64,000 nt of DNA from Leishmania martiniquensis (Eukaryota; Euglenozoa; Kinetoplastea; Trypanosomatida; Trypanosomatidae), in the NCBI RefSeq assembly GCF_017916325.1, contig NC_090140.1:175001-239000 (forward strand), in the 5' to 3' direction. The position numbers and the translations under genes were made by a program. Position 1 is the first letter of the stretch. Every line of letters starts with the position of its first letter. This document shows positions 28,954 through 36,531 of the stretch, piece after piece. Under the pieces are notes generated by a model, which was not told the origin of the DNA, did no database searches, and was given only the letters and a program-made list of their open reading frames with translations.

Positions 28954-31692
28954 ATGCCACTGCGGCACATTGACAACGTGGAGGAGCGCTTCGATCAGGC
29001 ACTGCAGCGCGTGCGTGACGGGGTGCGCAGCCGCGACGCCGTCCTCAACGAGATTCGCCAATCTATTCACGCCGAGAGCGAGCTTCACATGTGCTTGCGT
29101 GAGATCAGCAATGTGCAGTACCGGCTCATGCCTCAGTACGTGCACCGCAGCGCGGCGCTGGCGCGCACCGTCGCGGCGAACGCGTCGCTGGCAGAACGCA
29201 GCTCGAAGCGGGTGCGGCGGCTCGACACGCTGCTGCAGCGCGTGCAGGAGACGAGTGCCATCGTGGACGCGATGAAGTCGATGGAGAGCGACGTGGCGCA
29301 AGTGCCGTCTGCACTGGATGCGGGAGACATCGAAACGACGCTGCAGCTGCTGCACTCGTACGAGGAAGCGCAGCGGGTGTTGAGCGCAGCCTCTCCGTCC
29401 GCTGCTGCGGTTGAGGACACGAGGGTGCCGGGGACGGGTACAGGCGACGGTGCGCCGTTTCGGGTGTCTTCATCAGGAGCGACTGCCGCACCCTACGCGG
29501 CGCCCGTGAGCGACGTCATGCGCAAGGCTCGAGCAACCGTGCAGGCGCGCCTTCTCGCGATGATTGATGACGCCGTCCAGGTGAACGACAAGCTGACTAT
29601 CATGAAGGGAACGCGGCTGCTCGCAGAGCTGGGCGAGGGCGCGGAGGCGTCGCGGCTGTACAGCGACTGGATTGCCGGCCACACCATCGCCGCTCTCGCA
29701 AAGCTTATCGACAGCGAAATGAAGAGGATGGAAGACCCCTCGACGGTGGCCATGACGCACCTCGCCCTCGTCTCGCAGTGTCTCGACACCGTCGCCGCTG
29801 CCTTCGAGAGTGATGAGGAGTTCACACATGAGGCCTTTGGCGCGCAGGGGCCGCTGGAGCTGCTGGCGAAGCTGCACAGCCGCGCCACTGCCCAATGCGT
29901 ACCTGTCCTGAGCGATTTTATCGAGCGCCGTAAGGACGCACTGGCTCAGCTGGAGAAGCACTTGTCAGCCGGCGGCGGGGCCAGCGGCACTGGGGCCACT
30001 GCCCATGGGGCCTCTTCCGCCTCGTCCACGGCCGTGAACGATGCGGCGGGCGTCAACGCCACGGCCGTCGTCGCCAGCGCCCGCCGCGCAGATCAAATTT
30101 TAGAGGAGATCAGCCACATGGTGTCGTGCGGCCACATTTATCTCTCCTTCGTGGAGCGCAAGCAAACGGCGTACGAGAGGCGGATGAAGGCGGCCGCGGC
30201 GGAGAGCGGCAGGGCCGAGTCGACAGTGACGGTGGCCGCTGGTGACGGGGGCACCCTAGGCAGCAGTGCAGACAACCTCTGGCGCACCAGCGACAACGCC
30301 CTCCTCACCTCGATGCAGGACATCCTCGCCTTCTATGTGCCGCTGCAGAACACATACTTCACGATTGCGTACGACCAGGCAGTCCATCTGCAGCTTCGTG
30401 CGATTCGGGACGCCGCCAAGGAGGCGGCTGCGGCGTCCGCGCGCGCTGGTGGTGGTGGTGGTGATACCTCCCGTGCTGACGCGGCAGCTGCACGCAGCAG
30501 GGCGCCACTTGCCACGTTTTCTGCGGCATCGGCGGCGAGCTTCATGTCGGGTCTGCAGAACCTGTACTCGGTTGCGGCTAGCAGCGCCGACGAGCTCATC
30601 GCCTCTGTCGGTGGCGGTGGCGGATCTACCAGCGCGGCTGGAGGAGGCGTCACGGCGGCAGCATCGGCGGAGCTCGCGTCGTTCTGGTACTTCACTCACA
30701 ACGGCCAAGTCACGCTGCCAGATGACGTCTTCTTCGTGCTACGCATAGCCATTCACCGCGCCATGAACACCAAATCTGCGCAGATCTGCTTCGCCACTGT
30801 GATGTCCTCAATGGACGTGGTGCAGTTGCGGCTCCTACCGGAGATAGAGTCGCACACAGTGATCATGTGCGCAGGCACCCACGGTGGTGCCGGCGGTCCG
30901 GCGTCCAACACGTCGACTGCCGCAGATCGGCGACGTGCCGGCGCAGCGCCACACGGTGGCTTCCTGACACCCGACGAGCTTCACTGGACCGGCGCAGCGC
31001 AGCGGACCGCGACATACCTGCAGCGCATGGCCGACGAGCTGCAGCAGCTAAGCGAAGCGACCTTCTCCGCGACACCGCGCGATGTGGCGCGCTTTGGCGA
31101 GCTTGCCGGAAACATGCGTGTGGTTGGCAGGGCGCTGCAGGAGAAGCAAATCCCCGCCTGGATCGACGCCTTTGCGGACGAGTGCTGCGACAGCGTGCTG
31201 CCGCCCCACATGGAACGCTTCGCGGCTGTCTCGTACGACATGAAGGAGGAGGTGTACTACCACTATGAGCTCAACGACGTGTGGGTGCAGGCGTGCTTGC
31301 TCGATCTCAGTGCTGGGCTTGAGTACCTCTATCAGCACCTGGCAGACGCGAAACTTTTCGATGTGATGCTGACGGCGATAGCGCGGCGGGTGGCGAAGGG
31401 GACGAGCGGAGTACTGCTCCGCAAGCGCTTCAGCCTCTTTGGCGCGCTGCAGGTGGACAAGGACGTGCGTGCGCTGCGCAGCTTTTTTGTGGAGCGGGCG
31501 CAGAATGACCTGACCCCGATCCGCGGTGCCTTTGCGGTGCTGAACTTGATGTCGACGCTACTGCTCTCCGACAAGCCGGCAGACGCGCTGGAAGAGGCAG
31601 CCAACACGGCGCTCACAGCGGAGGAGAAGAGGGAAGTGCTGCTGACACGCGTCGAATTCCGCAAGGAGGCGGTGATGGCGCTGCCCATTTGA
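28954..31692 (+). CDS. COG4: Conserved oligomeric Golgi complex subunit 4
   Basis: A 912-aa homologue of COG4, a lobe A subunit of the tethering complex for retrograde intra-Golgi vesicle traffic. The N-terminal coiled-coil part includes RVRRLDTLLQRVQETSAIVD (about residues 88-107) followed by ALDAGDIETTLQLLHSYEEA, the equivalent of the LQRV..I.DLK and NEDYE.AA..I..YL stretch of COG4. The C-terminal region has RKRFSLFGALQVDKDVRALR (from about 824), closely matching the FGGLQFDKELRSL motif of the family, then AVLNLMSTLLLSD. Ala/Gly/Ser-rich insertions of 20-60 aa interrupt the helical bundle (near 347-375, 490-520 and 545-580). Human COG4 is about 785 aa, so the extra length comes from these insertions. 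ATG 28954 is chosen; an out-of-frame ATG lies 5 nt upstream. Confidence 0.88.
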   Translation: MPLRHIDNVEERFDQALQRVRDGVRSRDAVLNEIRQSIHAESELHMCLREISNVQYRLMPQYVHRSAALARTVAANASLAERSSKRVRRLDTLLQRVQETSAIVDAMKSMESDVAQVPSALDAGDIETTLQLLHSYEEAQRVLSAASPSAAAVEDTRVPGTGTGDGAPFRVSSSGATAAPYAAPVSDVMRKARATVQARLLAMIDDAVQVNDKLTIMKGTRLLAELGEGAEASRLYSDWIAGHTIAALAKLIDSEMKRMEDPSTVAMTHLALVSQCLDTVAAAFESDEEFTHEAFGAQGPLELLAKLHSRATAQCVPVLSDFIERRKDALAQLEKHLSAGGGASGTGATAHGASSASSTAVNDAAGVNATAVVASARRADQILEEISHMVSCGHIYLSFVERKQTAYERRMKAAAAESGRAESTVTVAAGDGGTLGSSADNLWRTSDNALLTSMQDILAFYVPLQNTYFTIAYDQAVHLQLRAIRDAAKEAAAASARAGGGGGDTSRADAAAARSRAPLATFSAASAASFMSGLQNLYSVAASSADELIASVGGGGGSTSAAGGGVTAAASAELASFWYFTHNGQVTLPDDVFFVLRIAIHRAMNTKSAQICFATVMSSMDVVQLRLLPEIESHTVIMCAGTHGGAGGPASNTSTAADRRRAGAAPHGGFLTPDELHWTGAAQRTATYLQRMADELQQLSEATFSATPRDVARFGELAGNMRVVGRALQEKQIPAWIDAFADECCDSVLPPHMERFAAVSYDMKEEVYYHYELNDVWVQACLLDLSAGLEYLYQHLADAKLFDVMLTAIARRVAKGTSGVLLRKRFSLFGALQVDKDVRALRSFFVERAQNDLTPIRGAFAVLNLMSTLLLSDKPADALEEAANTALTAEEKREVLLTRVEFRKEAVMALPI

Positions 31693-32369
31693 CGCGCGGA
31701 TGTGCGCATTTTCTTCCACTGCCGCCTCCTCCTCTCTCTTGGACTTTGATGCATATTTTTCTCCGTTCTCCTGTGCGGCATGTGTGCTCTTGTGCGCGCC
31801 GTTCACTCACCCACTCTCTGCCTGCGCCTGTGGTCGGCGTGGGTGTCGTTGCTGTGTCGATGTGCGTGCGTATCTTGTTTGAGCCCATTAAAGGTGACCG
31901 TTCAGGATGGGCTCAAGACGGAAGGGTGGGAGGGTCTGCGTCTGCGTGTGTGTGTGTGTGTGTGCGTGCGTGCTCTAAACGTTATCTGAGCCGTCTAGTG
32001 CGCGTGCGTGCATGTCTGTCTCCTCCGTCCTCTACTCCCCACCCCACCCCACCCACGCACCCTCACCATCACCACCTTTCCCCTGTGACTTCACTGCCTT
32101 GCTTCCTCTTATCTGCTTCTACCTTCGCTGCTACTGTGTATCTGCTGCATGTCGAAAGAGTTACGGGTCATCATTGTCCTCACTCCTCTGCAACCCCTTC
32201 ACGCGCTGTGTCGCCATCGCTCTCTCTCCCCCTCCCCCACTCTTCACCCCATCCCACTCCTCTGCGCTCGTCTGGTTGCGCGCAGCAGTCCGTATTGCCG
32301 GCTCAGCAGGAGGGCACTTGTCGAACGCTTGGCGAGGCCTGTCCCGCGAGGAGAACACGCGAACGTATC
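31693..32369 (+). other. Intergenic region between COG4 and the U2SURP-like gene
   Basis: About 680 nt. It contains a GT run at about 31946-31964, CCCACCCCACC repeats near 32037-32055 and CT-rich sequence at 32219-32262 leading to AG at 32285. The downstream frame is open here but lacks ATG-started protein-like sequence. Confidence 0.65.
32221..32285 (+). promoter_or_regulatory. Candidate spliced-leader acceptor for the U2SURP-like gene
   Basis: TCTCTCTCCCCCTCCCCCAC and more CT-rich sequence are followed by GCGCAG at 32285. No ATG intervenes before 32370. Confidence 0.5.
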
Positions 32370-35366
32370 ATGAAGCGGCCACCTCTTCCACCCATGCCGC
32401 CGCATCAGTCGCGGCAGCAGAGCAGTACCTCGGCAACACAGGTGCTCCCTGTCGACGCTCGCGACGGCGAAGAGTTCGCCGGCGCTGATGACAGCCACGG
32501 CGACGTCGGCTTCGAGAGTAGCACCGTGTTGCTGTACGAACACGCACACCAACCTGCGAACAAGGTGGCTGACATGCTCACCGGCAGCGGCAGCGTCGTC
32601 GGCAACAAAGGTGCTTCGTCGTTTGTGATGTACAAGCCAGCCTACGCGCCGCAGCAGCAAGGCGTGCTGGGGTCTGTGCTTCGGGATGAGGCGACCGGTA
32701 CCGCGGCGGGTTGGAGTGGCGGCTCAGTGTTCCCGGCTTCTGATGCCCCTTACCCGAACACTGGGCTGCACCCACCGCAGCGGCCGCATCTGCTGCCGCC
32801 CCCCTGCCTGGGCGCCGTGCCAGCGCGGCCAACCTTCTCCGCTGGCAGCCGGAGCATCTTCGTCCCCAGCACGGCCGCTGAGGGGGAATCTGAATCGCCA
32901 TCAGCCCCTGGCTGTTCACCGCCGACCACGGTTGCGGAGTCAGCCACCGGCGCGTCGGCGAGGGTGGCAGCTGTGACAGAGGCATTGGAGGTGCCGCTGC
33001 ATGCACCGCGGCTGCGCGTCCCCGCCAACCTTCCGCTGGAGCAGACGACACTTCTGGACCTCTTAGCCACAGCCGTCGTGCAAGGCGGACCGACCACGGA
33101 AGAAGAGATCGTGAAGCGAGAGGTGGGACGCGGCAACCCAGCCTTCGCCTTCCTCGGCGAGAAGTTCAATCACCCGTGCATGCTGTACTACCGCTGGCGG
33201 CTGTACTCCCTCTTGCAGGGCGACACGCTTCTTACATGGCGCACACAGCCCTTCCAGATTGAGGAGGCGCGGCGTGCCTATGTGTGGGTGCCGCCGCCAG
33301 CGCTCAAGGTCGGTCCGGAGTGCCTAGTGGGATTGCACCAGCCAGAATTACTGGACCCTGCCCTCGCAACGGGCAGCGGGGGCAACGCGGGGGTAATGGC
33401 AGGCGGTGTCGATGACGAAGACAAGGCGGACGTGATTGTGCGCACGGCGTCTCAACGGCGCCGACGGCGCCATCACTGCAGCCTAGACGAGGAAAGCGAA
33501 GCGAAAATTCGGAGGAGCCGCACCGAGGTGGGAAACGAAGGGGACCGCGTAAGCCACCGTCACAGCGGCAGCGGCAGTAGCAGCAGCAGCGGGAGCAGCA
33601 GTAGTGAGAGCAGCAGCAGCAGCAGTGGGAGTAGCAGCAGCGAATCAGATGACGACCGAAGTGAACCAAAGGGCATCGGTGCCACCCCCGCAGAGCCCGT
33701 TGACGGCGACGGGGCGACGACCAGAGCCAACTGTCCACCTGCAGGGCAATTTCTCACCGGCACGAGCCCAGAGGCCCCTTCCTCTGAAGCAGCAGCGGAT
33801 GCCGCCCACCTTCGGCTGCCACCGCCGTCTGCGCAGTGGATCTCGCGCCAGTGCACGGCGCATCGGCACGTCTTCGCGATTCTGCAGCCGCACCTGCTGG
33901 AGACGTGGACGGCGTTGTTGAACCCATACGCCATCGCCGCTGGCCCTGCCGCCGAGAGTGACAATGGCATCGCAGCTCTTTGTCAGCGGTGGCTTCAACG
34001 GGACGAAGTCGCGTCTCGCATGATGTTCGCCATTCGGCACGCCGACGCGATGCACCACCTGCTGAGCGTCCTGCTGGACGCGGTCGTGAAAGTTGCTTAT
34101 GCGGCGACGGCGCGTTCGCGTCAGCAGCCGTCCGCCTCCGTCAACCCCCTTGACAGCAACGTGTACTGCGTCGAGGCGTTGTGGTACCTCTTCGTGCTGC
34201 ACGACATCGCGATGAACGCGTCCAACACGCCGGAGACGTCCGCAACGCCGGCGACGAGTGTGAATAGGAACGCCTCGAGCAGACAGCAGACACTTCAGTC
34301 GCAGCAGGGGCTGCCCACTGCTGTCGGAACAACAAGTGGAGTGACGTCGGCTGGTCGAAGCGACGCGGTTGAGGAACTGTTAGCCTTCGAAGGAAGCTCG
34401 GACACCCTGGAGGCCCTCTACGACGCCTTTCGGCGCCAGCACCCGCCTCCCCGCGCCGGAGCATCAACACCGCCGTTGCCGGCGGCTGCGGGTGGAGTGG
34501 CAGCATCATCATTAGGAGCAGCAGCAGCCGTGTCGCCCCCGTCGGCGCTGGGGTCGACGCCGCGGCCGCGGCGTCGTCAGCGCCACTCGCAGCGTCGCTC
34601 GCCGTATGAGCGGTGCGGCGATGCGCTTGAGACTATTCTTCCGACGCTGATCGAGGCGTGCATGGCAGTTGCGCTGGCGGTGTCCATGGACAAGGAAAGG
34701 CAGCGCTCACAGGCGCCCGCGGCAGGGCCCACAGCAGCGGCTCGAGTCCGTCACTTCAAAGTACTGCCTCCTCAGCAGCAGCAGCAGCACTCAGAGCAGT
34801 CGAAGAAAAGGGACATGTCGAAGCTCGCAGATCACGAGCCGATGATGGCGCCGTCGTCTAAGTCGCTGCACGTCGGCACAGGCCCTGCTCTGTCACTGAG
34901 GCTCGATGCGGGGTGTGACGCGGCTGTGGCTGCGTCGTCGTCTACTCCCTCTCTCTCCCCCTCATCCGCGAGAGGCAGTGTCAACACAGCTGCCGGAGCC
35001 GGCGCGGACACAGCTGCGCCATCGACGTCCTCAGCCCCGGCAGTTCTGCTCCTTCACTGGCTCAAGGCATTCCTCCTTGTTTGGATGAACGCAGAGCAGC
35101 CGCTGCAGCCGCCACCATCATCGTCCGTGGGTGCGGAAGCGGCAGTCGGAGCCTTTGCACCGCCAGGGACAGTGTGGCCGGACTGCCAGGCCGATATGGC
35201 GAACATGCCGGATGCGAATCTCACCTACCACGTCGATCCGCAGCACGCATCGCTGCTCGGGCTCGACGCGGCATCGCAACAGCAGCGAACGGTTTATCAT
35301 CAGCCGCCGCTGCTGAGCGCGCGTGTGTGCGCGATTTTAAAGGAACGTTACAGCTTCTTGTTTTAG
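32370..35366 (+). CDS. SR140/U2SURP-like splicing factor (SURP + CTD-interaction-like domain)
   Basis: A 998-aa protein with the core of U2SURP (SR140), a U2 snRNP-associated factor. The SURP module lies at about residues 226-285: LLDLLATAVVQGGP, EEEIVKREVGRGNPAFAFLG, then HPCMLYYRWRLYSLLQGD. The following W.T..F....Y.WVPPP matches the tail that in SR140 follows the YYRWKLYSILQGD block. A Ser-rich acidic stretch follows (about 395-430). A CID-like helical domain begins near 491: LCQRWLQRDEVASRMMFAIR, HADAMHHLLSVLLDAVVKVA, and VEALWYLFVLHDIAMNASN, resembling the HADAAEEIV and LYLVSDVLYNS helices. Later helices (CGDALETILPTLIEACMAV near 34618; LLHWLKAFLLVWM near 35047) look like the rest of the CID, separated by long low-complexity insertions. 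No RRM is visible N-terminal to SURP, unlike human SR140. The start is the first ATG after the acceptor. Confidence 0.75.
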   Translation: MKRPPLPPMPPHQSRQQSSTSATQVLPVDARDGEEFAGADDSHGDVGFESSTVLLYEHAHQPANKVADMLTGSGSVVGNKGASSFVMYKPAYAPQQQGVLGSVLRDEATGTAAGWSGGSVFPASDAPYPNTGLHPPQRPHLLPPPCLGAVPARPTFSAGSRSIFVPSTAAEGESESPSAPGCSPPTTVAESATGASARVAAVTEALEVPLHAPRLRVPANLPLEQTTLLDLLATAVVQGGPTTEEEIVKREVGRGNPAFAFLGEKFNHPCMLYYRWRLYSLLQGDTLLTWRTQPFQIEEARRAYVWVPPPALKVGPECLVGLHQPELLDPALATGSGGNAGVMAGGVDDEDKADVIVRTASQRRRRRHHCSLDEESEAKIRRSRTEVGNEGDRVSHRHSGSGSSSSSGSSSSESSSSSSGSSSSESDDDRSEPKGIGATPAEPVDGDGATTRANCPPAGQFLTGTSPEAPSSEAAADAAHLRLPPPSAQWISRQCTAHRHVFAILQPHLLETWTALLNPYAIAAGPAAESDNGIAALCQRWLQRDEVASRMMFAIRHADAMHHLLSVLLDAVVKVAYAATARSRQQPSASVNPLDSNVYCVEALWYLFVLHDIAMNASNTPETSATPATSVNRNASSRQQTLQSQQGLPTAVGTTSGVTSAGRSDAVEELLAFEGSSDTLEALYDAFRRQHPPPRAGASTPPLPAAAGGVAASSLGAAAAVSPPSALGSTPRPRRRQRHSQRRSPYERCGDALETILPTLIEACMAVALAVSMDKERQRSQAPAAGPTAAARVRHFKVLPPQQQQQHSEQSKKRDMSKLADHEPMMAPSSKSLHVGTGPALSLRLDAGCDAAVAASSSTPSLSPSSARGSVNTAAGAGADTAAPSTSSAPAVLLLHWLKAFLLVWMNAEQPLQPPPSSSVGAEAAVGAFAPPGTVWPDCQADMANMPDANLTYHVDPQHASLLGLDAASQQQRTVYHQPPLLSARVCAILKERYSFLF

Positions 35367-36531
35367 CCTGTCCAAAGAGAGAGAGAGAGCAGCTCGCCGC
35401 AGTTGGGAAAGGGCCTGATGGAGGCGGTTGGCGTGTGTTTGTGTGGGTGGTGTACGGACGTCTTGGCGAGGTCCCTTTCATTGATCAGCATAGCTGTGAG
35501 ATAAGCTTGCATAAGGCGGTGGTCGGAGGGAAGGGGAAAGGGGAAAGGGGTAAGTGCGTGGCGTTTGAACGCCTGCACAGAAGAATTGAGCAGCGGGGCC
35601 TCTGTTGCGCGCACCCATGCCTCTCCTCCCGCTCACCCACTCCCCTTTCCCTCTGCTGCGGCAGCAGTGCACCGTGTCGGCCTCTGTATATGCGACTCAT
35701 TTCCACATGTTGGGCTCGGGCAGTGATGAGGGCGTGCGGGCAAGTTGGGGGGCGCCTCTGTTTCCCCGCGCTGCAGCAGTGGCGCCAATTCTTCAGGAAG
35801 CCCGTGTGGCAGCACATGGCAGCGAAAGGATGCACCGGGTGCAGCGGGGGCGGCGGAGCCTCCTGCTCGCGCGGAGAGGATGCACAGGCACCTGCGTGCA
35901 TCCTCACACCGTCTCCCTCCCCTGCAATCACTTCCACTCCCTTTCCTTCCTCTCTCACCTCAACTATCCGTCCATGCGCATACGCCCCTTCCCCCTCCGT
36001 GTGTGTGTGTGTGTGTGTGTGTCGAGTCCGTCCCCTCTCCCCCGACTGGAGCATCGTGCGCGGTGCAGCCGCACGTGAGTCGACTGCTGCACTCTCCTCC
36101 CCTGCTCCCTTCTGAAGTCCTCATCCCGAGAGAAGCGGCGGACGACACGCGTCCAACGAACTGAAACGGTCTCGGGTGTGTGCACACAGCAGCGCGCGCA
36201 TGGGGGCGCTCATGGCTCACAGTGCCGTCTGCTGCCGCGTCATTCTTGGCCTCCACCGCCTGCCACATCGTCTCTGCGAAGGTAGCGATCTCCAGTGACA
36301 AGAACAGCAGACTCCATTTTTGTGCGCAGGGTGTCGGCGGTGACTGCGGCGAAACCGTCCGTGCGATCGGCATCGCCCGCCGTTGTCGGCAGCTTGTGCT
36401 GGGCGCCACGCCGTCGCGGGGGTGGAAGGGGCTCGGAGCGTCTGAAGAGCTTGTTCCCGGCGACCGAGTTCTCCGCCGCGGTGGCATCACTCTCTGTGGC
36501 GAAGCTAGACACGCCAGCTGCCCTGCCAGCA
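35367..36531 (+). other. Intergenic region before the Ubl-segment protein
   Basis: About 1.16 kb. It contains a small inverted repeat (GAGGATGCAC at 35876-35885, reverse complement at 35896-35905), a GT run at 35999-36022, CT-rich tracts (35914-35960, 36088-36112) and a 32-codon upstream ORF (36200-36298) out of frame with the gene at 36532. No other gene is supported. Confidence 0.6.
36088..36117 (+). promoter_or_regulatory. Candidate spliced-leader acceptor for the gene at 36532
   Basis: GCTGCACTCTCCTCCCCTGC and TCCCTTCT end in GAAG at 36117. The resulting leader would be about 415 nt and contain the uORF at 36200-36298. Confidence 0.4.

Noticed and set aside
31689..32369. 227-codon extension of the U2SURP-like ORF
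   Set aside because: It is open only from non-ATG or UTR-type sequence containing poly-CT and GT runs; the best acceptor is at 32285.
35876..35905. 10-bp-stem inverted repeat as a transcription terminator
   Set aside because: Trypanosomatid genes are co-transcribed and do not use hairpin terminators; the stem is short and may be chance. Noted only as a minor 3'UTR feature.
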